Positions 1-7,882 of a DNA stretch of 64,000 bases are shown here, piece by piece. Position numbers and translations under genes: made by a program. A model generated the notes under the pieces. The model had not been told where the DNA came from and did no database searches. It saw nothing but the letters and a program-made list of their open reading frames with translations. The DNA is from CAVQRC01 sp963715045 (GTDB taxonomy: Bacteria > Planctomycetota > Planctomycetia > Pirellulales > Lacipirellulaceae): assembly GCA_963715045.1 (NCBI GenBank), contig CAVQRC010000003.1:248001-312000 (forward strand). The letters run 5' to 3'. Positions within the stretch are counted from its first letter, which is position 1, and each line of letters begins with the position of its first letter.

Positions 1-585
1 CGCTTCGTCACTGATAATCGGACGTTCGCCGGGACGATTCAAGTCGCCCGGGATGGGGACGATCATCGTCGGTACCTCGGCTTCGTAGGCTGCGGTGACG
101 ACACCCTCTCGCGGCCGTTGCCGGTCTTCGAGACGCCGCATGGCGACGCGGAAGCGGGTTTCACTGAGTTCCAGACGGGGGTGGGTAGGGTCGATCTGTC
201 GGACGATCCGCAATTCGTCTGCTGCAATCGAATAGAGCTTGTATCGGAGACACCAGTCAGCCAGTTGAAGGTGCCCGCCGACATCCGTGTCGGAAATTAC
301 TTTCCGCTGGGCCACATAGAGTTCGACGAGGGATTGGGCGACCGCGGCGACTTCGCCGCGGCGAATATGAATCACCTGATGAGGCTGCCGGACGTGGTAG
401 TAATCCCGATCCTGGGTGACGTCACCGGCGACCACATTTCCGTTGGCGAGCAGAAGCATCCATGGGGCTGCCTGGTGTTCGCCGGCGATCCCGAGGCTGG
501 CGCGTGCGGCCCCCACGGCGAGGGCCAGCAGGAGCGCGACGCGGCGCCTACCCGGCAGACATTGGCTGGAGAAGAGAGGCATCAT
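1..585 (-). CDS. hypothetical secreted protein, C-terminus beyond window
   Basis: An open frame of 195 codons runs from two adjacent ATG codons (585 and 582) to the left edge of the window without a stop, so the C-terminus is missing. The first 35 or so residues form a signal peptide: basic residues, then a Leu/Ala-rich core. The following segment (ANGNVVAGDVTQ, then VIHIRRGEVAAV) resembles the N-terminus of the large secreted protein at 39933-41533 (SGTVVVGDVSLDG, then DDIVRIPLADV), so the two may share a small beta domain found in planctomycete exported proteins. No enzyme motif is visible. The divergent acylphosphatase gene starts 150 bp away. The function is unknown. Confidence 0.6.
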   Translation of the reverse strand, partial: MMPLFSSQCLPGRRRVALLLALAVGAARASLGIAGEHQAAPWMLLLANGNVVAGDVTQDRDYYHVRQPHQVIHIRRGEVAAVAQSLVELYVAQRKVISDTDVGGHLQLADWCLRYKLYSIAADELRIVRQIDPTHPRLELSETRFRVAMRRLEDRQRPREGVVTAAYEAEVPTMIVPIPGDLNRPGERPIISDEA

Positions 586-737
586 GGCGGGCGGAGACTA
601 GAGTCGGCGGCCAGAGGCGTCAAGGCGAGTTGCCACGTACTAGCACCCGGGAGGGGCACGGCCTATATTGGCCGGCAGTCAGGCGGGCTGGACCCGGTCC
701 CTGAAATCCAATCCGGCAGCAGGCAGGAACCAACCTT

Positions 738-1016
738 TTGAGCGACTTCGTGCGGTGGGACGTGACCTTTTCAGGCCGCGTACAAGGTGTCGGGTTTCGG
801 TACACGACCCAGTCTCTCGCCCGGAACTTTGCCGTCGTCGGCTACGTACAAAATTTGCCCGACCGAAGAGTTCGGCTCGTCGTCGAGGGGAATCGGGCCG
901 AGGTGCGGCGATTCGTCGATGCCATCCAGGACCGCATGTCAGATCACATCGAGGATGTTGAGATTAACCGGTCGGAGTCGCGCACGGAGTTTGCGTCGTT
1001 TGAAATTCGTCATTAA
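738..1016 (+). CDS. acyP: acylphosphatase
   Basis: This 92-residue protein has the usual length for an acylphosphatase, which hydrolyses carboxyl-phosphate bonds in the cytoplasm. The family signature FSGRVQGVGFRY lies near residues 11-22, with the phosphate-binding loop and catalytic Arg (VQGVGFR). The second signature GYVQNLPD, which holds the catalytic Asn, follows at about 35-42. The start is a TTG preceded by an AGGCAGGA ribosome-binding sequence; no ATG fits the signature in frame. It stands alone upstream of the ABC permease. Identification is firm; the physiological substrate is not shown. Confidence 0.93.
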   Translation: MSDFVRWDVTFSGRVQGVGFRYTTQSLARNFAVVGYVQNLPDRRVRLVVEGNRAEVRRFVDAIQDRMSDHIEDVEINRSESRTEFASFEIRH

Positions 1017-1156
1017 GCTCGCGGTACGAGCAATCGCAGGGTGGCAGCCTGACCGGGCAAGATTGGGTCAGGCGTCCGGTTGACCCGTCGGTTGCCGACA
1101 CCCTTAGATCATCGGGCCCCGCGGACGCCAGCAACGAGGGATCCCACCCCACCACC

Positions 1157-2683
1157 ATGCCTTCCTATCTCCCGCTCGTTCAACTTCCCCTCGCCGATAC
1201 GTTCGAGACTTTTCTGACACCCCTGTGGATCCTGGCGGTCGGATCCACCCTGGGGCTGTTGATTCTGTTGTTTCTGCTGGGACTGCTGTGGCTCGTCCAG
1301 AAGGATGCGGCCCGAGAAGCCGTCGACATCGTCCAGAGGGGCGTGCTCAAATGGATCAGCTACACCCTGATCGGTCTGGCCGCCTTTGCGATCGGAATCT
1401 TCGCCTGGGATCTGATCGCTGATACGGATTACCCGGTCGAGCGGGCGATCAATTCCGTCCAGCGGATCCCCGCGGTTGGCGACGTGGTGGTCACGTTCAC
1501 GGTTCCATCGGGGGCAGAAGATCTGTTGCTGGAACTCGAGGACAACGCCTTCCTGGCCGATGAGGTCACCGAATACACGTTGGAAGCCGACCAGGATCTG
1601 TCCCTGGGGATGGAACCGCGGGAGTCCCTCGAGGCCCCGTTCGCCATTGAAGGAGGCGACGAGTATCGATGGAAGACCGGGGATCGGCGACCACGACGAT
1701 TCGACGGCGAAGTTACCGAGATCTACGCCACGAATGTCAGCGATACCGAGGCCCAACTCACGTTGAAGGTCCATACCGAGGTCACGCTGCCCCAGGTCTA
1801 TGGGACCGTCCGGACCGCGGTCGGCGTGGTCTGCATCTACCTGATTTACCTCCTGATGCATGTCCTGCTGCCGAAGATGTCGGCGATCGCCGTGGCCACG
1901 GCCCGAGAAGCGACCGTCCAGCCCATCTTCGCGTTGATGCTCGCGGTCGGCCTGGTAGCGATCGCGGCGTCGAACTTCATTCCGTATCACACGTTCGGCG
2001 AAGACGTGAAAATGTTCAAGAACGTGACGATGGATCTCACGATGCTGCTCGCCATGATCGTTGCCATCTGGACGGCAAGCCATTCCGTCGCTGAAGAGAT
2101 CGAAGGTCGCACCGCGCTGACGGTGCTTTCCAAGCCGATTGGCAGAAAGGACTTCGTGCTGGGTAAATTCATCGGCATCAGTTGGGCCATGTTGTTGCTG
2201 TTTGTGATTCTCGGGCTGTGGATTCTCGGCTGGGTGAGCTGGAAAGTGATCTATGACGCCCGCGAGTCGGCCAAGACGGCCCCCGACTGGCAGCTCTGCT
2301 ACGAGACGATGGTTTCGACGGTGCCGGGGCTGATCCTCGCGTTTTTTCAAACGCTGATCATGGCTGCGATTGCCGTGGCCCTGTCGACGAAGCTGCCGTT
2401 GATTCCCAACCTGCTGATCTGCGGCGCGATTTATGTGATTGGCTGGATGGTTCCCAACATCGTTCAGACGTCGGCGGGCGACATCGAGTTCGTCGCCTTT
2501 CTGGGTGCTCTGTTCGGCACGTTGTTGCCGGTGTTCGATCATTTCCGCATCGACCGGGCGACCGCCGGGGGCATCGATGTCCCGCTCAGCTACCTCGGCT
2601 TCGCGGCGCTGTACACGTTCCTGTACTGTGCGGCAGCCATGTTGCTCGCCCTGGCGATGTTTCAGAATCGCGATCTGGCTTAA
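1157..2683 (+). CDS. ABC-2 type transporter permease with large external loop
   Basis: This 508-residue membrane protein has two N-terminal membrane helices (about 25-50 and 73-95), then a roughly 120-residue soluble region rich in acidic residues (100-220), then at least six further helices to the C-terminus. The segment EEIEGRTALTVLSKPIGR before a helix is typical of ABC-2 export permeases (ATP-driven export, or gliding/Nos-type systems). No ATP-binding subunit lies next to it in this window, so its partner must be encoded elsewhere. The ATG start sits soon after the acylphosphatase gene, in the same direction. The substrate cannot be inferred. Confidence 0.8.
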   Translation: MPSYLPLVQLPLADTFETFLTPLWILAVGSTLGLLILLFLLGLLWLVQKDAAREAVDIVQRGVLKWISYTLIGLAAFAIGIFAWDLIADTDYPVERAINSVQRIPAVGDVVVTFTVPSGAEDLLLELEDNAFLADEVTEYTLEADQDLSLGMEPRESLEAPFAIEGGDEYRWKTGDRRPRRFDGEVTEIYATNVSDTEAQLTLKVHTEVTLPQVYGTVRTAVGVVCIYLIYLLMHVLLPKMSAIAVATAREATVQPIFALMLAVGLVAIAASNFIPYHTFGEDVKMFKNVTMDLTMLLAMIVAIWTASHSVAEEIEGRTALTVLSKPIGRKDFVLGKFIGISWAMLLLFVILGLWILGWVSWKVIYDARESAKTAPDWQLCYETMVSTVPGLILAFFQTLIMAAIAVALSTKLPLIPNLLICGAIYVIGWMVPNIVQTSAGDIEFVAFLGALFGTLLPVFDHFRIDRATAGGIDVPLSYLGFAALYTFLYCAAAMLLALAMFQNRDLA

Positions 2684-2684
2684 G

Positions 2685-2712
2685 GCAAGGGTTCAGGGTT
2701 CAGGGTTCAGGA
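2685..2712 (+). repeat. heptamer tandem repeat (GGTTCAG)
   Basis: Three and a half copies of a 7-bp unit (GGTTCAG, equally TTCAGGG) begin directly after the TAA stop of the ABC permease. The repeat is short and could be a slippage product. The same kind of 7-bp repeat, CCCCTGA, spans a stop codon at 60567-60596. Confidence 0.7.
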
Positions 2713-2757
2713 ACGGGCCCGTTCGTGTCGCGGGAGCGCTTCGGTTTTGACAAACTG

Positions 2758-2866
2758 AGGAACGCAGTTGCGGACGTTCGCCGCACGTATGAAGCACTCC
2801 CCTGTTGGGAATTTGTCATTGGGAATTCCCTAGTCATTCGTCATTAGTCCTTAGTCATTCGCGAGC
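2758..2866 (+). repeat. dispersed mosaic intergenic element, copy A
   Basis: The stretch contains, in order, GGAACGCAGTTGCGG (2759-2773), then after about 30 bases GTTGGGAATT-TGTCATTGGG followed by AATTCC and short direct repeats of AGTCATT. The same two modules in the same order occur inverted at 45041-45172. The first module also recurs alone at 20297. The 3' part overlaps the last codons of the PEP-CTERM gene on the other strand. Confidence 0.6.
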
Positions 2867-3528
2867 GCTTCCGCGACGCCAACAAGCCCGTTCCTGCACC
2901 GCCTGGTGGGGCGGCATGCGGAGATCGCCGCCAGGGCGACCCACGCGAGCAGGGCAGCGGCAGGGGAGGGGATGGCGATGGCCGACTCGAACCTGAGGTC
3001 GTCGAGTGAGAAGCCGCCAATGCCGGTGGGATTGCTGATCTCGATGCGGTCAATCCCGCGAAACGACTGGAGCCCGGCGAACGACGATGGCAAGGTGCCG
3101 CTAGGCAGGACGGTATCGGCACGGAAGACTCCCTCGCCGACGAGCTCACTCTTCCGATAGGCGGCCACCCGTATGTCGATGTCATACGGGGGCACGCCGG
3201 CCACCAACAGACCGACCCGGCGTTGGGGCGGGGAAAATCGTGCCACGATCGGGTTGGTGATGTTCGCCACCGAAGTGAAGTTCGTCACTTCGGAGCCTCC
3301 CTGGATCGTGGTGCCGGGAAACGGATCGCCGAACAGGCCCGCGTCGAAAGTCACGCCGAGGGCGGCGAACTGATTGTGGAGTGATTCGCCGGGAGCGATC
3401 GAACCGAAATCGATCAGCGCTGCTCCGCCAGTGAAGGAAGACAACGGGATCACGCCGCCCACCGCCACGAGGGAGGCCATCATAGAGGCCAGAATCGAGA
3501 GTGCCACGATCGCCGCGGATCGGAACAT
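2851..3528 (-). CDS. PEP-CTERM-like secreted protein
   Basis: This is a 225-residue exported protein. The chosen ATG (3528) follows an excellent AGGAGGAG ribosome-binding site; the reading frame is open further upstream but without such a site. Residues 1-27 form a signal peptide. The middle is a beta-rich secreted domain (DFGSIAPGESLHNQF, FSPPQRRVGLLVAG) of the kind seen in planctomycete surface proteins. The tail carries a proline-containing motif (IPSPAAALLAW), a hydrophobic helix and a basic end (CRPTRRCR). This is the tripartite layout of PEP-CTERM-type sorting signals cleaved by exosortases. About 12 residues after the basic cluster are unusual and may be read from the adjoining repeat. 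The role is unknown. Confidence 0.7.
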   Translation of the reverse strand: MFRSAAIVALSILASMMASLVAVGGVIPLSSFTGGAALIDFGSIAPGESLHNQFAALGVTFDAGLFGDPFPGTTIQGGSEVTNFTSVANITNPIVARFSPPQRRVGLLVAGVPPYDIDIRVAAYRKSELVGEGVFRADTVLPSGTLPSSFAGLQSFRGIDRIEISNPTGIGGFSLDDLRFESAIAIPSPAAALLAWVALAAISACRPTRRCRNGLVGVAEALAND

Positions 3529-3809
3529 GAGCCGTCTCCTCCTCCGCACCATCGCGAACGCACGGACCGCCCCTTGCCTGGCGGGTCGTGCCTGCGGGCC
3601 CGCAGTCACGATAGCAACGCGAGGTATTCTCCTCGAGGATGCCCCGGATTCTCGCACCTCACCGCGGTCGATTCAAGCACTTTCGCCTGCGCGGCTCGAT
3701 CCGCGTCACCTCGCGGAACGGGAATCAAACACGAGAGCAGCGACGCAAGAAGCGTCGGTCGTGCCCTGACCCAGATGGATCCTGGCCGAGGCAGCATCTC
3801 GACCGGGCC

Positions 3810-4925
3810 TCAGCCGGCTCGGCGGACACGAAGAGGATCCGTTGCCCGCGGCAGTGGAAGAATCGGTCGTTTGTCGCTGGGGGCGATGCCGGACGCGGCG
3901 TGAGGATCGCGCCGATCCATTGGCCGCGTGTCGGCGATCCGCTCGAGAATCACTTCCGCGAGGGCGACCGCCGCGTAGCCGTCGGCACCCGCGACACGCG
4001 GCGAAACGGCTCCCTCCAGCGCTGCCGCAAACTCGAATTGTTCTTCCAGGATGGCGTTGACCGCCGGATGTTCATGCTCGGTCTTCACGAGCACGTCTGT
4101 GAAGAAGTTGGCCTGCAGCCGCTCCCGTTCCTTCGCGGGGAGCGCATCGACTGCCAACTGCCCGCGCCGCAAGCGTTCGCTCGGCACGATCGACGTGGTT
4201 CGCCCCGTGGCGAAATCCAACGTGTGGTACCGATCGCCGGCCACGATGTTCATGATTCGCTGTCGCTCCGCGCTGACTCGCGAGGCTGACAACTGAGCCA
4301 CGCAGCCATTCGCGAACTCGATCCGGGCGGAAGCCATGTCTTCCTCGCCGCCCATCACCACGGTCCCGGTCGCGCGTACGTCCACCACGTCCGCGTCGAC
4401 GATCGCGAGAACCAGATCAAGATCGTGAATCATCAAGTCGAGCACGACGCCGACATCCAGGGACCGAAAAGGAAATCCACTCCAACGGCGGCTCTCGATG
4501 CAGCGCACGTCGTCCAACGTACGGGCGATCGTGGCGAACGCCGGATTGAACCGTTCGACATGCCCGACCTGCAACACGGTACGTGCCTCGGTGGCGGCCG
4601 CCACAAGTTGACGGGCTTCCGCAGAGGTCGCCGCGATGGGTTTCTCGATCAACACAGGTATGCCCCGTTCCAGCAACTGCAGGCCGATCGCATGATGCAG
4701 GGAAGTCGGGGTGGCGAGGATCGCGGCGTCGAACTTTCCCCAGGCCTCGGTGAGGTCGGTGAACGATTCGGCTGTTGTGGTCGCGGCCAGGCGGTCGCCA
4801 GCTTCTCGATCCGGATCGATGACCGCGACCAGGTTGAACGCGTTCTGCCCGGCGGCAAGCTGAGCGTGAATGCGGCCCAGGTGACCGGCACCGATAACGG
4901 CCAGATGTGGCGGAGAAGCGGTCAT
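3810..4925 (-). CDS. Gfo/Idh/MocA family NAD(P)-dependent oxidoreductase
   Basis: A 371-residue cytoplasmic oxidoreductase starting at ATG 4925, right at the Rossmann fold. The nucleotide-binding motif VIGAGHLGRIHAQLA lies at residues 10-24 and the characteristic EKPIAA motif near residue 93. The H-D-L-D-L pair after MIHDLD is the usual catalytic region. It is the last gene of the skp-lpxC-lpxA operon. A nucleotide-sugar dehydrogenase acting on lipid A or another surface glycan precursor is therefore a reasonable inference, but the substrate is not shown by the sequence. Confidence 0.85.
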   Translation of the reverse strand: MTASPPHLAVIGAGHLGRIHAQLAAGQNAFNLVAVIDPDREAGDRLAATTTAESFTDLTEAWGKFDAAILATPTSLHHAIGLQLLERGIPVLIEKPIAATSAEARQLVAAATEARTVLQVGHVERFNPAFATIARTLDDVRCIESRRWSGFPFRSLDVGVVLDLMIHDLDLVLAIVDADVVDVRATGTVVMGGEEDMASARIEFANGCVAQLSASRVSAERQRIMNIVAGDRYHTLDFATGRTTSIVPSERLRRGQLAVDALPAKERERLQANFFTDVLVKTEHEHPAVNAILEEQFEFAAALEGAVSPRVAGADGYAAVALAEVILERIADTRPMDRRDPHAASGIAPSDKRPILPLPRATDPLRVRRAG

Positions 4926-5126
4926 GCGGTGAAGTCCTCGACAGTTTGCACGGTTTGCTGCTTCCGCAGCGGCAACGCATCCGAGTCGATCGCGAATCAC
5001 GCGGCCGGCGTCGCGGAGGGAACGATCTCGGTGAGACGCCCGGTCGCTGGTCGCGGGGGAGTGGGTTTGGTTTGCTCGACGGCGGGGTCGAAGTCGGAAG
5101 GTCGAAAGCGCCTCTCGCGGCCCGTA

Positions 5127-5934
5127 TCAGGCGGCGCGGCGAGCTTCCCGGCCGCGGCCGTGTTTTCCGCCTCCCTGTTGCTCAACGAAGGCCAGCAGGC
5201 AGTTGACGTGTTCGTCGAGATGGTCGTTGCCGCGGAGGATTTCGCGTGCCGGCTCGAGACCCACTTTCGCTCTGTAGATCAGGCGGTGGGCTTCGGCAAG
5301 ACAGTTGATCTGGTGAGACGAGAAGTCATTCCGCTTGAGGGCCACGATGTTGATACAGCGGGGGCGGGCGGGCGAACCTTCCACGAGCATATACGGGGGG
5401 ACGTCGTGCAGCACGCGACTCAAGCCGGAAATGAAACTGTAACTGCCGATCGTCGGTGTAGTGATGAACGGCCACACCACCGGAGATCGAGGCATGATCC
5501 TGGATGTGCACATGTCCACCGAGCAGGGAACCGTTAGCCATGATGATGTGGTTTCCGAGGCGGCAGTCATGCGCCACGTGCGTGTTCGCCATCAGGAAGT
5601 TGCGATCACCGACCCAGGTGATGCCCTCCTCCTTCTCGCTCGCCCGATTGATCGTGACTCCTTCGCGGATCAGGTTTCCATCGCCGATCACCACGCTCGT
5701 GTCGCCACCCCCATAGCTGATGTCCTGCGGCTCGCCGCCGATGACGACGTTGGGATAAATCGTGTTGTCACAACCCAGTACCACCCGCCCCATTAAAGTG
5801 ACGTTGTTGTGCAAGTGCGTGCCAGCCCGAATGACGACATCCGGGCCGATCGTGCAGAACGGGCCGATCGTCACATCGTCGTCGATTTCGGCCGACGGAT
5901 GCACCGCAGACAGGTTGGAGATATCGGCCGGCAT
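5127..5934 (-). CDS. lpxA: UDP-N-acetylglucosamine acyltransferase LpxA, frameshifted
   Basis: LpxA catalyses the first step of lipid A synthesis, transferring a hydroxyacyl chain from ACP to UDP-GlcNAc. Left-handed beta-helix hexapeptides are clear (VTIGPFCTIGPDVVI, VVIGGEPQD), as is the catalytic-loop region MANTHVAHDCRLGNHIIMAN with the conserved His. The C-terminus LSRVLHDVPPYMLVEGSPA continues in another frame: one extra base near 5454-5456 breaks the gene after GGVAVHHY. Removing it gives exactly 268 codons plus stop, close to the 262 of E. coli LpxA. The start ATG 5934 lies 58 bp after lpxC. Either a sequencing error or a recent mutation could explain the break. Confidence 0.88.
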
Positions 5935-5992
5935 AGCGTTTCCCTGGTCGTCGCGAGTAGAGGTAAAGGATGTCCGTGTCAGGCACAGTCCG

Positions 5993-6874
5993 TCACGCCG
6001 AGATCCTCTGCGAGGCACGCTCGATCGCGGCGGACTGGGAAACGAGTGCGGCCGCCAGGGCCCCATTCAGCTGATGTCCGCTCTTGTAGGCGACGACCCG
6101 ACCTTGGATCGGGCGGCCGACCAGTGCCAGATCGCCAATCAAGTCCAGTGCCTTGTGCCGGACGCACTCGTCGGGAAACAACAGCGGATTCTCAATCGGT
6201 CCGTGCTCGTCGAAGATCAACAGGTCGCGTGAAGAGACCCGTTGCCCCAAACCTTCCGCCTGCATGATCTCGGCTTCCTGCTGCAGGAGAAACGTGCGGC
6301 AACAGGCGAGTTCGCGACGGAAGGTCTCCGGATCGATCGTCAGCAATACGGATTGGCGACCGATCGCCGGAGCGTGGGGAAAGTCGAGATGGACTTCGAT
6401 CGAAAGCCCGGTCGTGTCGGGCGGTGACGCCTCTATCCAGGCCTGGGCATTTCCGCGTCGGACCCGCTTGTCGATTCGCAGAATGTCCCGCGGGGTGCCC
6501 AGTTCGACGATTCCGGCCGTATCGAGTGCTTCCACAAACGGTGCCGCCGAACCGTCGCAACCCGGCATCTCGGCGGCGTCGGTGCGGACCACGCAATTGT
6601 CGATACCCAGGCCGGCCAGCGCCGAGAGGACATGTTCCACCATCTCCACACGGGCATTCAGGTTCTGCAGGACCGTGCGGCGCACGGCCTCGACCCTGAA
6701 TTCGCTCCGCGCCGGGATGAGGACAGCCGGGCTGAGGTCGGTGCGAACGAACACCACGCCGGTATCGGCCGCGGCCGGGCAGAACTCGAGGCAGACATCC
6801 TGCCCGCTCCAGTAGCCGAAACCGCGAACACGAACCGGTTTGGCGATCGTTTGTTGAAACGCCGGGGACGACAT
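5993..6874 (-). CDS. lpxC: UDP-3-O-acyl-N-acetylglucosamine deacetylase LpxC
   Basis: LpxC is the zinc-dependent committed step of lipid A synthesis. At 293 residues it has the usual size. Zinc and catalytic residues are visible: EHVLSAL (first zinc His), CVRHKALDLIGDLAL (second His and the Asp) and SGHQLN (catalytic His). The ATG at 6874 was preferred over upstream in-frame starts because it begins directly before the domain. It lies between skp and lpxA on the same strand, so the three form an outer-membrane biogenesis operon. Its integrity argues that the lipid A pathway is functional and that the break in lpxA may be an artefact. Confidence 0.92.
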   Translation of the reverse strand: MSSPAFQQTIAKPVRVRGFGYWSGQDVCLEFCPAAADTGVVFVRTDLSPAVLIPARSEFRVEAVRRTVLQNLNARVEMVEHVLSALAGLGIDNCVVRTDAAEMPGCDGSAAPFVEALDTAGIVELGTPRDILRIDKRVRRGNAQAWIEASPPDTTGLSIEVHLDFPHAPAIGRQSVLLTIDPETFRRELACCRTFLLQQEAEIMQAEGLGQRVSSRDLLIFDEHGPIENPLLFPDECVRHKALDLIGDLALVGRPIQGRVVAYKSGHQLNGALAAALVSQSAAIERASQRISA

Positions 6875-6941
6875 CGAACACAACTCACAGAGGCACTTAC
6901 GAGACGAGTGAATCGCCGGGCGCAAACTGCCCGCCGGGCGG

Positions 6942-7592
6942 CTACTTGGGAAACTGCTTCCCAGGAATGTTGCCTGCGGAGCGTGGCCCCGCTTGCCCCT
7001 GCGGTTGCGCACCCCGATTCACAAGACCGATGATGTCGTCGGTGATGTCAATCTGGTTCTGGAATACTACGGGCTTATTGATCCCCCGCAGAATGTCGTT
7101 CCGATTCGCCCCGTCGACCTCAGTCCCGTTGAACCGCAATACGAGAGCCAGGGCGTTCGTCTGGGCGAAAGATTCCACGATCTGCTTCACCTCGAGATAC
7201 GTGCGGTAGTAGATCTTCGCTTCTCGTTCCATGAACTCGGTACGGTACCGATTCGCCAGCAACTGAAAATTGGCCTTGTCGACGTTGATCTCTTCGCTGA
7301 GCCGCTTGTACTCGGGCGTTCCCGGCTTGAACTGCTCCCCGAGAGCGGCAATCTTCTTTTCGATTTCCTGCTGCTGAACCCGCATCTCCTGATCGACTTT
7401 CTCCGAGTCCTGGCGGATCTTGTCCATTTCCGCCGAGTGATTGGCGTGCTCTTTGAACACCCGGCTGACATCGAGGACAGCGATCTTGAAATGGGCGGCG
7501 TACGCGCCGGCCTGATTGTTGGCGGCAGCCGTGCCGCTGACGAAAAGCACCGAGACGACCGATAGGACGGCCACAAAGGCAGAAGTTCTCAC
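6942..7592 (-). CDS. OmpH/Skp family periplasmic chaperone
   Basis: A 216-residue protein with a GTG start preceded by AAGGAG at 8-base spacing. Residues 1-24 are a cleavable signal peptide (ending GTAAA). The mature part is a charged, long alpha-helical coiled coil (about 45-130, many Lys/Glu/Gln) followed by the conserved C-terminal beta segment (TNALALVLRF), as in Skp/OmpH chaperones that hold unfolded outer-membrane proteins in the periplasm. The Gly/Pro-rich tail is an extension. It is the first gene of the skp-lpxC-lpxA-Gfo cluster, an order consistent with outer-membrane assembly. Confidence 0.87.
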   Translation of the reverse strand: MRTSAFVAVLSVVSVLFVSGTAAANNQAGAYAAHFKIAVLDVSRVFKEHANHSAEMDKIRQDSEKVDQEMRVQQQEIEKKIAALGEQFKPGTPEYKRLSEEINVDKANFQLLANRYRTEFMEREAKIYYRTYLEVKQIVESFAQTNALALVLRFNGTEVDGANRNDILRGINKPVVFQNQIDITDDIIGLVNRGAQPQGQAGPRSAGNIPGKQFPK

Positions 7593-7752
7593 AGTCAGCG
7601 CTCCTTGCTGAAGGGGGGTCTTCCGTGACGGATTGGAGTGGGGCGGGATTCCGCCGCCGGCGTAGGGACCAGATACCTACGCCCTGTAACGCGGCGTATT
7701 GTGCCGCGAAGCGCGGTACGCGTAAAGAGCAGTTTAGGAGCCGATCTCAAGA

Positions 7753-7856
7753 TAGACACGGAGACACGGAGACACGGAGACACGGAGACAAGGAGACTGG
7801 GAGACAAGGAGACAAGGAGACAAGGAGACAAGGAGACGGGGAGACGGGGAGACTGA
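7753..7856 (+). repeat. octamer tandem array GAGACAMG
   Basis: Thirteen consecutive 8-bp units read GAGACACG, GAGACAAG, GAGACGGG or GAGACTGG with no indels. The array fills most of the spacer between skp (start 7592) and the M28 peptidase (end 7883). Because 8 is not a multiple of 3, it is open in several frames. Comparable octamer arrays lie at 25033-25112 and 31062-31167, and a 16-bp version at 22817-22880. Confidence 0.9.
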
Positions 7857-7882
7857 CTGGGGGGGCAGGAATGCAGTTGCGG

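Noticed and set aside
1109..2542. long open frame opposite the ABC permease gene
   Set aside because: It is antisense to a clear membrane protein and has a Gln/Asp/Arg-rich shadow composition typical of high-GC antisense frames.
2685..2712. telomere-like TTCAGGG repeat
   Set aside because: Only three and a half units inside a bacterial chromosome, beside a stop codon.
7753..7856. CRISPR array
   Set aside because: The units are 8 bp with no unique spacers of constant length and no cas genes nearby.
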